From NCBI RefSeq assembly GCF_003675875.1, contig NZ_RCDI01000004.1, positions 124,001 to 188,000 on the forward strand: 64,000 nucleotides of DNA, written 5' to 3'. This document shows positions 33,642 through 42,818 of this stretch, piece by piece (position 1 is the first letter of the stretch; each line of letters starts with the position of its first letter). The position numbers and the translations under genes are program-made. Below the pieces are notes generated by a model. The model saw only the letters and a program-made list of their open reading frames with translations. It searched no databases and was not told the origin of the DNA. The stretch is from Halostella limicola (GTDB lineage: Archaea > Halobacteriota > Halobacteria > Halobacteriales > Natronoarchaeaceae).

Positions 33642-34370
33642 TCAATGGGCTGTCCACCCACCATCCACTGGAATGTTCGCCCCTGTAATGTAGGAAGCCT
33701 CGTCGGACGCGAGAAACATCGCGATCCCGCCGATTTCCTCGGGTTGGGCAACACGACCCATCGGTGTTTGCCCGTGGACGAACTCATAGAACTGTTCCTG
33801 ATCGAGATATTCGTCGGTCATCGGTGTTTCGACGAAACCGGGACAGATGCTGTTGACCCGTACCCCGTCGCTCGCATAGTCGACGGCGATCTCCCGGGTC
33901 AGGTTCACGACGCCACCTTTCGCGGCGGAGTACGCTGCTGCTCCCGGTCCACCGACGAGTCCGTAAATAGAGGCCACATTGATAATACAGCCGTCGGTCT
34001 GTTTGAGGTAAGGAAGCGCAACGCGGGTGCCGTACATCACTCCCGTAAGATTGATCTGAATGACGTCGTTCCAGTCCTTGATCGTCATATCTTCAACCGT
34101 GCCAACCCGCCCGATCCCCGCATTGTTCACTATGGCATCCAACCGGTCGTACTCGTCAATCGTGCTCTCGACGAGATGCTGGGCCTGATCGTAATCAGCT
34201 ATATCACACTGCTGGAAGTCACAGCCTAGTTCCGCAGCCGTCTCACGTCCAGCTTCTTCTGAGCGATTCGCGATTACGACCTCCGCACCGTACTCGAGAT
34301 ACTTTTCTGCGATCGCTTTCCCGATGCCTGTCGAACCACCCGTGACGATTGCGATTTTGTCGTCGAGCAT
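33642..34370 (-). CDS. Short-chain dehydrogenase/reductase
   Basis: 242 residues from ATG 34370. Nucleotide-binding TGGSTGIGKA near residues 9-18, NNAGIGRVG near 80, catalytic serine in NVASIYGLVG near 131, YSAAKGG (Tyr and Lys) near 145, and the C-terminal ITGANIPVDGGWTAH. All classical SDR residues are present, so it is likely active. The preferred cofactor is suggested by IANRSEEA after strand 2 (R at the NADP site). Substrate unknown; glucose or 3-oxoacyl reductase relatives are closest in layout. Divergent from the broken ATPase gene. Confidence 0.9.
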   Translation of the reverse strand: MLDDKIAIVTGGSTGIGKAIAEKYLEYGAEVVIANRSEEAGRETAAELGCDFQQCDIADYDQAQHLVESTIDEYDRLDAIVNNAGIGRVGTVEDMTIKDWNDVIQINLTGVMYGTRVALPYLKQTDGCIINVASIYGLVGGPGAAAYSAAKGGVVNLTREIAVDYASDGVRVNSICPGFVETPMTDEYLDQEQFYEFVHGQTPMGRVAQPEEIGGIAMFLASDEASYITGANIPVDGGWTAH

Positions 34371-34420
34371 ACGAACCCATATACTATTGTCCAGTGTTAT
34401 CAATACACAGGGGATTGGAT

Positions 34421-35712
34421 ATGACTGCCACCGCTACTGAGGATACCTCATGGCACACGGAGCCCCTTGAGGCGGTATACTCCCGATTAGCGGGTGCCAG
34501 CTCGGGGCTCTCCTCGGAGGAAGCCACAGCCATGCGGGCGGAATATGGGCCGAATCGGCTCCCGCAGAAGGAGCCAACCCGGCGTGGCTCATCTTCCTTC
34601 GGCAGTTTCGGAGCCCGCTCATTTACATCCTCGGTGTGGCGGCGATCGTCTCCATCGCTGTCGGGGAAACTACGGATGCGGGGTTTATCGCGCTCGTTCT
34701 GGTCATCAATGCGATAATTGGCGGGACCCAGGAGTTTCAGGCTGAACGGAGCAGTCGTGCATTGCAGCAGCTGCTTCGGACCAGAGGGACAGTCATTCGC
34801 GACAGTGAGACGATTGATATCGATGGCGAAGATACTGCCTCAGGCGATATGGTTCTGCTGGAGTCAGGCGACTGAGTCCCTGCGGATATCCGGTTGACGT
34901 CGGGAACAAACCTTGAAGTCGACGAATCGGCGTTGACCGGTGAATCCGCTCCGGTCCTGAAAGATCCTGATTGGTGGGGTAAGGAAAACGCCCCATTAGG
35001 AGATCGCCGTAACATGGCCTTCGCTGGCACAACCGTCACCCGAGGTCGAGGACGTGGTCTCGTCGTTGAGACCGGCTCCGAAACAGTCATCGGACGTCTT
35101 GCTCGCGATGTGTCGGCCGTCGAAGGAGGCAATCCACCGCTGGTGGTTCGGATAGAGCGATTCACTCGGCTCGTTGCCGTCGTGGTTCTTATTGCAGCGC
35201 TCGTCACTGCACTGTTGGGGATTTTTGTCCGTGGCTTCGGCGCCAACGAGATATTCCTGTTTGCTGTAGCCCTCGCTGTGTCTGCGATTCCTGAAGGCCT
35301 ACCAGTCACCATGACCGTCGCGCTCGGCGTCGCGACCAACCGGATGGGGCGGGCCGGCGTCATCGTTCGCCAACTCGTCGCTGTTGAGGGACTGGGAAAC
35401 TGTACGATGATTGCAACGGACAAGACGGGCACGCTGACCGAGAACGAACTGACCGTTCGGCAGCTCCGACTCCCGATTGGAACGACGCTGGAAGTGACTG
35501 GTGCTGGATACACCCCTGACGGGACAGTCCTGCAGGACGGGAGCCAGCCGGATCCGGCTGTGGCGGATGACCTCGCTCGCCTTGCTCAAGCGGCAGCACT
35601 ATGTAACGAGGGTAGCACGCTTGTAAACGTATTAGCTGACACTGGCGGTTCTCATCGGAGAGGAACTCGTCTTGTTGACGTCCAGAACGGGATCGTTTCT
35701 CGAAACGGGTAG
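34421..35712 (+). pseudogene. Cation P-type ATPase (P2-like), broken and truncated
   Basis: Starts MTATATEDTSWHTEPLEAVY (cation ATPase N-domain). The frame shifts near 34580 and continues SPLIYILGVAAIVSIAVGET; an in-frame TGA at 34873-34875 interrupts SGD-x-VPADIRL. The frame goes on through LEVDESALTGESAP, AVALAVSAIPEGLPVTMTVA and the phosphorylation site ATDKTGTLTENEL. It stops at 35710 after about half the normal ~900 residues; the nucleotide-binding and last membrane domains are missing. The PEGLP motif is that of Ca2+/Na+ (P2A/P2B-like) pumps. A tandem repeat marks the break. Confidence 0.88.
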
Positions 35713-35738
35713 TCATACGATACGGGTAGTCATACGAT
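35705..35738. repeat. Tandem 17-bp direct repeat at the ATPase break
   Basis: ACGGGTAGTCATACGAT occurs twice with no gap (35705-35721, 35722-35738), exactly at the truncated end of the ATPase pseudogene. It could be a duplication formed when the deleted 3' half was lost. Bases 35739-35888 have no gene. Confidence 0.7.
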
Positions 35739-35888
35739 ATCTTAGAATCAACCTCAGCGTCTCATGGCGGACTCGGTGGGAATCCGAGTCACCGTTGGAA
35801 CCCGGTTGACCTCACTATTGTCCGAGGCGATCGTTCGTGATGGGAAATCAGTCATATATGACGACGACGTATCATGTGACAGCAAACC

Positions 35889-37331
35889 ATGATCTCTCGA
35901 CGAACGATTCGTAATGGGGTGATCGGGGCGGTAGTCGGGAGCGTGTTAGGGTTCGTCCCGCTCGTGCTGCTGGTCGCGCCGGTGGTCGGCGGCGGTGTCG
36001 CGGGATATCTCGAACGTGACGGCGCGAAACGTGGTGCGGTCGCCGGAGGCGTTGCCGGCCTCCTGATGGCCGCTCTCACGACCGTCATCACCGGCACGAT
36101 TACGTTCGTTCGGTTCGGCGACCTGCCGTTCGCGTCGCCGAACGTCCCCTTGGAGGGGCTCGCGCTCGCGGCGGCCCTGTCGTTGCTCGCATCAATCGGA
36201 CAGATCGTCGTCGCGGGGATCGGTGGCGGACTCGGGGGAATTCTTGAAGCCGACCGACGGCGGGCTGACGACCGCGAGTCACTTTCAGGTGAGGTCCGTC
36301 CTCGTTCGTGGCTGTGGATCCTCGGCAGTCTCCTCGCCGGATTGGTCACGTTCGGTGTCGTCGCTGTCGTGCTGACCACCGTCCTGGATCCGCTGATTTG
36401 GCCGTCACTACTAGTGAGCCTTCCCTTCGGAATCATCGCTGGTATCGGGGTCGCGGTCTTCACCAACCACTACCTCGCTCGAGCAGCCGAGGGGCGCGTC
36501 GACTGGCGACCGGTCGCTGTCGGGGCGGTTGCTGTGATACTCGTGTTCGGCCTCGTCGTCGGTGGCCTGTCGGTGCTCGGCCAGCAGCGCCAGGCCGCGA
36601 CGACCGAAAGCACCTACCAGTACGAAGTGACGATCGCTGCCGACGAAACTCTCGAGAACGCGACGTTCTACGTCCCCGTACCGACCGAAAACGGCTCTTC
36701 CCTCCTCGGCGAGCGGTTCGTCGAGGACGTCCGGTACGACAGGTACACCCCGGCGGTGCAAGGGTACGACCGCGACCCCGCGCCAGTGAATTTCTCGTAC
36801 GAACTGGTTGAGACCGAACGGGGACGGATGCTGGCGATTACCGCTGACAGGATCGAGGTGACGAACGTCTACTACCGGGAGGTCGAAAACGAAACGATGG
36901 GCTGGTACGAGCAGATCCCGGCCGAGCAGTACGATCCTGACGACCCGGACATGGGTGTCCAGAACGACGGCAGCTTCACGTTCACTGTGACGCTCGTCGC
37001 CGACGACCCGATCGAGACGGCCGACCCCTTCGACGACGAACCGCTGCTCGCCCCGGGAGTCGACCGGACGGAGGTCGACTGTTTCTCCGGGGACTCGGCG
37101 ACACACCGCTGTTTCGAGTACGATGGCCAGATGTACGCCGACTACGAGACCAGCGAGGAGACGACCGTCTACGTCTCCGCACAGCTCGACGGTCGCAACG
37201 AGTGGTTCTCCGGAGGCTGGACCGGCAACGAGTACCGCGAGTGGTCCCGGGTCGAACTCCGTGGTCCTCAGTCGGGCTGGGTCCTCACAGACGGCGAACT
37301 CGAGATCGGGAGCGGCAATTACCGGAATTAA
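35889..37331 (+). CDS. DUF5518-like membrane domain fused to an extracytoplasmic domain
   Basis: 480 residues. The N-terminal part has two DUF5518-type units: VVGSVLGFVPLVLLVAPVVG at 14-33 with GVAGYLERDGAKRGAVAG, then LASIGQIVVAGIGGGLGG. More helices lie at 138-165, 166-185 and 205-225. From ~245 an exported beta-rich domain follows: STYQYEVTIAADETLENATF, Y-V-P-V-P, a Cys pair (EVDCFSGDSATHRCFEYDGQ), then EWFSGGW and the end LTDGELEIGSGNY. The same domain, with ENATFHLPFP, C-x-C pair, EWGFWLSNSF and LHAGMGRYDG, makes up the protein at 51389. Function unknown. Confidence 0.75.
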   Translation: MISRRTIRNGVIGAVVGSVLGFVPLVLLVAPVVGGGVAGYLERDGAKRGAVAGGVAGLLMAALTTVITGTITFVRFGDLPFASPNVPLEGLALAAALSLLASIGQIVVAGIGGGLGGILEADRRRADDRESLSGEVRPRSWLWILGSLLAGLVTFGVVAVVLTTVLDPLIWPSLLVSLPFGIIAGIGVAVFTNHYLARAAEGRVDWRPVAVGAVAVILVFGLVVGGLSVLGQQRQAATTESTYQYEVTIAADETLENATFYVPVPTENGSSLLGERFVEDVRYDRYTPAVQGYDRDPAPVNFSYELVETERGRMLAITADRIEVTNVYYREVENETMGWYEQIPAEQYDPDDPDMGVQNDGSFTFTVTLVADDPIETADPFDDEPLLAPGVDRTEVDCFSGDSATHRCFEYDGQMYADYETSEETTVYVSAQLDGRNEWFSGGWTGNEYREWSRVELRGPQSGWVLTDGELEIGSGNYRN

Positions 37332-37409
37332 CAGCCCAGAAATGATTAACCGACATGAACTGGAGCCGACGTAGAGAACGCAGATGTCAGAACCGGACTC
37401 ACAAGTCAG

Positions 37410-38333
37410 ATGACGAACGTCCACGAACTCATCGATGTGGGGACTATTCAGGTCAGTGCACTCCTGCTTCGTGATGCGAAGTTCTTCACCCGAGCGCTTG
37501 ACTCACGAGCACTCATTAAGGTGGCGAGTGAATCGGAGGCCAGTGTCGAGGATCTCAGTAGTGCTGGTGAGCGGACTGTACCCGTCGACACACCAATCGG
37601 GGCGTTCGAGACGGCGTTCATGCCCTGGCAATGGCGTGGTCCAGACTATCCAACCCTCATCTATCACCACGGGAGTGGCGAGCGACCGTTCGACTTCGGG
37701 CGGTTCAGTTCGAACTCGTTTCGGCGGTTATTCGTCGCAACCGATGAAGCGATCCCAGCCAACGTCGTAGCCGTCAGGGCACCGTTTCACGACGGGTCGA
37801 ACATGGATTACGCCCGGGCGATGGGCGAACTCGAGAACTTTGTGGGGATGCTCTCCGCCTCGGTCGCCCTCATCGACGTGCTCGCGACACAGGCGAGCGA
37901 TCAATCCAGTAGCTCGGTTCTCGCATCGGGGATCAGCCTCGGTGGCTGGGCCGTCAACCTCCACCGGACCTGCTTCGACACCGTCGATCGTTACGTCCCG
38001 ATCTTCGCCGGAGCCGCACTGGGTGAGATGTTCGTTTCATCCGTCTATCAGAAGATGACCGCCGGGCCAGCCCAGATACGGCCGGACCACCTCCGTGAGG
38101 TGCTCGACTTTGAGGAGGAGTTCAGGGCCGTCGAAGCGGCTAACTGTGCCCCACTTCTCGGCCGGTACGACCGTATCATCGAATATGACCGACAGCGTCG
38201 GGCTTACGCGGGGATGTCGCTGTCCGTACTCGATAAAGGCCACATCACTGGGTCGCTTGCGACTAATCAGCTCCGCGAGCACGTCCTCCGTGTGCTCTCG
38301 GCACGTGACATCAACCGGATCTGTCGAGGATAG
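37410..38333 (+). CDS. Alpha/beta-hydrolase-like protein
   Basis: 307 residues. A loosely conserved alpha/beta-hydrolase layout: LIYHHGSGERPFDFG (strand-3 oxyanion HG) near 85-99, nucleophile elbow ASGISLGGWAVN (G-x-S-x-G, serine near 176), and a histidine in LDKGHITG near 277 as the possible base. An acid residue is plausible in GRYDRIIEYDR. No lipase or peptidase subfamily was recognised. It is transcribed alone; 80 bases separate it from the DUF5518 fusion gene. Confidence 0.7.
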   Translation: MTNVHELIDVGTIQVSALLLRDAKFFTRALDSRALIKVASESEASVEDLSSAGERTVPVDTPIGAFETAFMPWQWRGPDYPTLIYHHGSGERPFDFGRFSSNSFRRLFVATDEAIPANVVAVRAPFHDGSNMDYARAMGELENFVGMLSASVALIDVLATQASDQSSSSVLASGISLGGWAVNLHRTCFDTVDRYVPIFAGAALGEMFVSSVYQKMTAGPAQIRPDHLREVLDFEEEFRAVEAANCAPLLGRYDRIIEYDRQRRAYAGMSLSVLDKGHITGSLATNQLREHVLRVLSARDINRICRG

Positions 38334-38414
38334 GTATCGAGCAGTCGGGAGCAATCTGAGTGGGTCGGATCTATCTCTGACTGGGAGTGGATAGCGATAG
38401 GCGGAGAGTCGCTA

Positions 38415-38983
38415 TCAAAACCACTCAGATATTAGTGCTCGAATTCCGCCAATCACCAGCCTGTCGAGGGAGTGAGCTGTGACGCTGTAGGCGACGAAGA
38501 ACACGACCAATACGAACAACCCGATGAAGTCGACCGGGACGACGTCGACGGTAGCGATAACGGGGATCAGCGACAGCAGGGCCTTGACCGCACGGTTGAA
38601 CGTTATCACGGCGATTGCGGTGCCGGCGATTAGGGCCAAGAGGTACCGGCTGTTCGGAGCGACGGCGTGTTTACACGTGACCACACGCGTAATTGGTAGT
38701 CGTCGTACGTACCGACGCCGAGCGCCGCGAGTGGACGCCGTGTCTGGTCGATTGCGGTCACCAGAAGTATGAACCACAGCGCGGTCGCGAGCCCGAATCG
38801 GACGAACGAGGGTGACAGATCGAGAACCGTGTCGCTGAACACCGTGACGACGGCCGGGGTCACGCGATCTACGAGGACGTAGAACAGGAGGTAGCCGAGG
38901 CTTGCCTCTATCGGACCGTATGCCGGGAATTGGCTATCGTCCTCGTCAACGTGACGAGCCTCGACCGCGATAGACATATTCAT
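38415..38983 (-). pseudogene. Membrane-protein gene with frameshift
   Basis: From ATG 38983 (or 38977) the frame gives SIAVEARHVDEDDSQFPAYG, LGYLLFYVLVDRVTPAVVTV and FGLATALWFILLVTAIDQTR up to DDYQLRVWSRVN near 38690. A shift of frame is then needed to continue SRYLLALIAGTAIAVITFNR, VVPVDFIGLFVLVVFFVAYS and the end RALISEWF. Together ~190 residues with five or six helices. Family unknown. The 5' third also exists as a fragment at 19350-19527, so this gene type has been duplicated and lost more than once. Confidence 0.7.
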
Positions 38984-39281
38984 GCGTAACCAATAGCGAA
39001 GAGCGTCTCCAAGTAAAATATTTGCTGGCGAGGAGGATGTTACTCGGCTTACGGTTGCACGAGGTTCGGCAGGCACCCGTACTGACTACGCACCCGTAAG
39101 TTCGTCAGAGACGTCCCATGAGTACGGAAGTTTGTTCGTCGGTGGCCTAGGATTGTTTGAACAGTGATATTGGTTTTTGCTGGGGGAGACGCCCCATTTC
39201 CCTCGATGACAGAATCTGGAGTGGAGGCTGGTACGTCGTGTACCACGTTGAGCGCATCCTCTTTTAAGTAATCGAGTTGTA

Positions 39282-40391
39282 ATGAGTGGTGTGCGACTCT
39301 CTTTCGGGACGGCGGAGCGCCGGGGCGTTGTAGTCGCCCTCGTCGCGGTGCTCCTCCTTTCGACGGTGACAGGCGTCGCAGCGGCACAGTCCGTTAGGGG
39401 TGCCTCGGGAACGATTGTCGTCGAAGAAGGGCAAACAGTCTCCAGCGTCGACGCACTCGCGGGGAGCATCGTAGTTCGTGGAACCGTCACGGGAGACGTC
39501 TCCGGGGCCGCCGGGACGATTCACGTCGCCGAGGGTGGGCGCGTCGGGGGATCGATCTCCGGCGCGGCCGGGGACGTCCGTATCGACGGTAAGGTTGGGG
39601 GCGACGTTACCGCTGGCAGCGGAAACGTCCAAGTGACCGAGACCGCCACGATTGGTGGCGACGTTGAGATTGGCGCGGGATACGTCCGCATAGACGGCCA
39701 GATTGACGGCGACGTCCGTGTCGGCGCTGAGACAATCGTGCTTGGACCGAACGCAGATATCGGTGGCGAGTTCCGCTACGATGCCGCCGAGTTCACGCAA
39801 GATCCCGGCGCGACAGTCGCGGGCGGCGTCGTCGAGGATCCGGATCTCCGAGGCAACGTCGGTACCTTCACCCTCCCCAACTGGGTAACAACGGGGTACA
39901 GCCTCCTCGCAAATCTTCTACTCGGAGCGATTCTGCTCGCCCTCTTTCCGGCCTTCTCGGCGAGGCTCGCGGGGCGTGTGTCCGACGAGCCTGCGAAAAC
40001 CGGCGGCGTTGGATTGCTGACCCTCGTCGGAGGACCGATTCTCTTGGCGCTGGTCGCCATCACGATCATCGGCATTCCACTCGCCGTCCTCGGCGCAATT
40101 GCGTTCGGGCTCGCAATCTGGGTTGGAGTCGTCTACGGTCAGTACGCCATCGGTGCGTGGATTCTCCGGCGGGCCGGACGGGATGACCGGTGGTTGGCGC
40201 TCGTGACCGGTCTCGTCGGGTTCGCAGTTCTGGATTTGATCCCGGTCTTGGGCGGATTTCTCGTATTCGGTGCACTCCTACTGGGACTGGGTTCACTCAC
40301 GTTGGAACTCCGGGACTCGTTCCACACCCGGCGACGTTCGGGTCCCAGTGATCGACAGACGACGTTCGCCGAGTCGTTCGGCGATTCATAG
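39282..40391 (+). CDS. Bactofilin-like beta-solenoid protein with membrane domain
   Basis: 369 residues. A signal peptide (VVVALVAVLLLSTVTGVAAA, residues ~16-35) leads to ~150 residues of short repeats with G-D-V/V-x-G-x-V periodicity: IVVRGTVTGDVSGAAGTIHV, RVGGSISGAAGDVRIDGKVG, IGGDVEIGAGYVRIDGQIDG. This is the bactofilin/polymer-forming beta-helix. After residue 195 come four membrane segments (YSLLANLLLGAILLALFPAF, LLTLVGGPILLALVAITIIG, GAIAFGLAIWVGVVYGQYAI, VTGLVGFAVLDLIPVLGGFL). The solenoid should lie outside the membrane, unlike cytosolic bacterial bactofilins. A second such protein is at 46505. Confidence 0.85.
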   Translation: MSGVRLSFGTAERRGVVVALVAVLLLSTVTGVAAAQSVRGASGTIVVEEGQTVSSVDALAGSIVVRGTVTGDVSGAAGTIHVAEGGRVGGSISGAAGDVRIDGKVGGDVTAGSGNVQVTETATIGGDVEIGAGYVRIDGQIDGDVRVGAETIVLGPNADIGGEFRYDAAEFTQDPGATVAGGVVEDPDLRGNVGTFTLPNWVTTGYSLLANLLLGAILLALFPAFSARLAGRVSDEPAKTGGVGLLTLVGGPILLALVAITIIGIPLAVLGAIAFGLAIWVGVVYGQYAIGAWILRRAGRDDRWLALVTGLVGFAVLDLIPVLGGFLVFGALLLGLGSLTLELRDSFHTRRRSGPSDRQTTFAESFGDS

Positions 40392-40550
40392 GCCGAGTCT
40401 TCCACCGAACGGACGACGGACGGTCAGTGAGTACGGTCGGACATCGGGTGTAGCTTCCGAGGTTCGATACAACCGAGGGCGAAGTTCGGCGGAGCTACTG
40501 GCGTCGGGACATCCTCCGCACCGACGGGTCAGGTAGTTCCGCACGTGGTT

Positions 40551-41255
40551 TCAGACGAGTATTGCAGTGAGAACGAGGTTTGCGACAGTCACGACTGCTA
40601 ACCCCGGCCAGATACTCTGTGTTCGTTGGGCGCCTGCACCGACGATTACGCCAAGCCCGAAGGCATAGACAAAGAGATACAGCCCAGCCTGAAGCGGTTC
40701 GAAAAAGAAGATGGGAATGGATTGGAAGATAGTAAATACAACTGCCTGACCAGCGACTGCTACTCTCGGTGTCGTCCGCCGGTTCAACGCCTGTAGCAAC
40801 CAGCCACGAAGGAACAGCTCTTCGCTATACAGGGTTACGAAGCCGCTGAAAAGAGCTAAACCCGCCCATCCACCCACACCATCAAGGCGAACTAACCACG
40901 CGAACGTGGGATCCGGCCCTTCTAACGCGAGGACGAGCAAGCGGTCGTAGACTCCGCTCCACGGTTCGGCGAGGATGAGTAGAGTCCCATAAGAGATACC
41001 TGCAGCGATCGCCGCTCGAATTCCTTGCCCACGGTCAGGAGTTCGGAATTCAACCCGGTCGATTTCACGATGCCGAACGAGACTGATCAACGGGACGATC
41101 AACCAGAACATCTGGAAGATCGGCGTCGTCGTCCGCAGTATTAGCGGAGTAATCACTAGTGCAGCGAGCGCGAGTCCTGTCCAGAGGAGCGCGATGGTGA
41201 CCCGATGCCGCGATAATAGATGCATCGATGTCTCCGATTCACCAGTTGATGTCAT
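40551..41255 (-). CDS. CPBP intramembrane glutamic protease
   Basis: 234 residues with six membrane segments. The catalytic E-E-x3-R is in LYSEELFLRGWLLQALN near residue 150. Later motifs are modified: instead of the usual F-x2-x-H the helix reads VVFTIFQSIPIFFF. Near the end FVYAFGLGVIVGAG and AQRTQSIWPGLAVVTVANLV take the place of the H-x3-N/D motif. Missing histidines question protease activity. An exact-looking copy of its C-terminus lies at 19655-19766. Usual CPBP roles are protein maturation or immunity against peptides; here unknown. Confidence 0.8.
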   Translation of the reverse strand: MTSTGESETSMHLLSRHRVTIALLWTGLALAALVITPLILRTTTPIFQMFWLIVPLISLVRHREIDRVEFRTPDRGQGIRAAIAAGISYGTLLILAEPWSGVYDRLLVLALEGPDPTFAWLVRLDGVGGWAGLALFSGFVTLYSEELFLRGWLLQALNRRTTPRVAVAGQAVVFTIFQSIPIFFFEPLQAGLYLFVYAFGLGVIVGAGAQRTQSIWPGLAVVTVANLVLTAILV

Positions 41256-41334
41256 ATACTACAGATCATACCTCACTCGTAAGCCAGCTGGTGGGGGCTG
41301 ATCATATTCAGCCAAGCATTCTACCAACACAGAG

Positions 41335-41553
41335 TCAACGCTTTCTGAGTTCAGCCAGGGCGATACTCACATACAGTAACCCGATGAGGCGAGTTCCGGA
41401 GTATACCCACGATTTCCACTTACAGGTGGTGGCGTCAGTGTACGTAATCTCAGCTGCGTAGTCAACGTATGCACGTGGGTACAGTAGCGCAAGCAGACCG
41501 GTAATTCCGAGGAATTTCTTGAATAGTGAATACGATGTATCGCTTCGCCACAT
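41335..41553 (-). CDS. Small membrane protein
   Basis: 72 residues from ATG 41553. Two helices (FLGITGLLALLYPRAYVDYA and WVYSGTRLIGLLYVSIALAE) flank a loop with E-I-T-Y-T-D-A-T-T-C-K-W. This L-Y-P-x-x-Y-V-D-Y-A pattern is known to me only as an unnamed haloarchaeal type. Bases 41599-41822 to its left show no gene. Confidence 0.55.
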   Translation of the reverse strand: MWRSDTSYSLFKKFLGITGLLALLYPRAYVDYAAEITYTDATTCKWKSWVYSGTRLIGLLYVSIALAELRKR

Positions 41554-41822
41554 CAGTACGAGGAAGACAAGCCCTTCGAGTCGTGCACCAGGAACCACTC
41601 ATGACTTCAATTCACACTCGTCTGGATTATCCAGCGCGATTTCCTCTGCGGCATCAATCAGTGTCTCCGGCCACAGGGCTTCGACGATCGTTATCGACGT
41701 CAGGACTTTGCGGAGCAGACACAGAGATTAGAGCCCCCGCTAGATGAACGTATTTTCTGTCTTCATCGCATCGTGAATAACTCAGACCATGGGATTTTGA
41801 GGAGGGTACACGTACTGACAAT

Positions 41823-42818
41823 ATGAAAACTCCTGCTCGTTCGATATCTGATTCGAGAGAATCGGCCAATAACGGGGCGATTGCCATCCAGACCACAGGA
41901 CTGACAAAACGATATGGGAAGGACGTTCTCGCTGTTGACGATCTCGATCTAACAGTCTACGAAGGCGAGATATTCGGGTTTCTCGGGCCGAATGGCGCCG
42001 GCAAATCAACGACGATCGATGTGATTATGGACTACGTCCGTCCGTCGGCAGGAAGCGCAACTGTCCTCGGATACAACGCGCAGACTGAGACGCGAGAAAT
42101 CCACGATCGAGTCGGCATTCTTCCGGATGGATATGGACTCTACGACCGCCTCACCGGTCGTAAACACCTGGAGTACGCAATCGCGTTGAAGCAATCCAAC
42201 GACACTGTCGACGACCTCCTCGATCGAGTCGGCCTCGATGCTGCAGCTGCTGACCGAGTCGTCGGTGGCTATTCGAAAGGGATGATGCAGCGATTGGCTC
42301 TCGCGATTGCCCTCGTCGGCGATCCCGAATTGTTGATTCTCGACGAGCCGTCCTCGGGGCTCGATCCCAATGGCGTTCGCCTCGTGCGTGAGATTGCTCG
42401 AACCCACGCTGACCGGGGGAAGACCGTCTTCTTCTCTAGCCATATTCTCAGTCAGGTCGAAGCGGTCTGTGATCGCGTCGCGATACTCAATCGTGGCCGA
42501 CTCGTCGCCATCGATTCCATAGACGGGCTTCGCGACACACTCGGAACCGGATCGACGGTAACGCTCTCAGTCGATGCCATCCCAGACTCACTGACTCTCG
42601 GGGAGCTAGCCGGAGTCTCCGATGTCGCAGTCGATGGCCGAACGATTCGCGTAAGCGTTGATGAGGCCACAGCGAAAGTTAACGTGATCGACCGCATACG
42701 CGATGATGGCGCTGCAATTCTCGACGTGACGATCGAGGAGTCGTCGTTGGAAGATCTGTTCAGCGCCTACACTGGCGATGCACCCCCAAAGGTCGATACT
42801 TCGGAGGTGGAGCGATGA
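41823..42818 (+). CDS. ABC transporter ATP-binding protein
   Basis: 331 residues. Walker A GPNGAGKST at 55-63, Q-loop variant in VGILPDGYGLYDRLTG, signature GGYSKGMMQRLALA near 140, Walker B LLILDEPSSGLDPNG near 164, and H-loop FFSSHILSQVE near 197. The C-terminal ~95 residues are the usual extension of ABC-2-type exporters. It overlaps the permease gene by four bases (42815-42818), so the two form one exporter. Confidence 0.93.
   Translation: MKTPARSISDSRESANNGAIAIQTTGLTKRYGKDVLAVDDLDLTVYEGEIFGFLGPNGAGKSTTIDVIMDYVRPSAGSATVLGYNAQTETREIHDRVGILPDGYGLYDRLTGRKHLEYAIALKQSNDTVDDLLDRVGLDAAAADRVVGGYSKGMMQRLALAIALVGDPELLILDEPSSGLDPNGVRLVREIARTHADRGKTVFFSSHILSQVEAVCDRVAILNRGRLVAIDSIDGLRDTLGTGSTVTLSVDAIPDSLTLGELAGVSDVAVDGRTIRVSVDEATAKVNVIDRIRDDGAAILDVTIEESSLEDLFSAYTGDAPPKVDTSEVER

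Noticed and set aside
36411-37424. A 337-codon minus-strand frame opposite the DUF5518 fusion gene
   Set aside because: The plus strand has clear membrane helices and a domain shared with another gene; the antisense frame has none.
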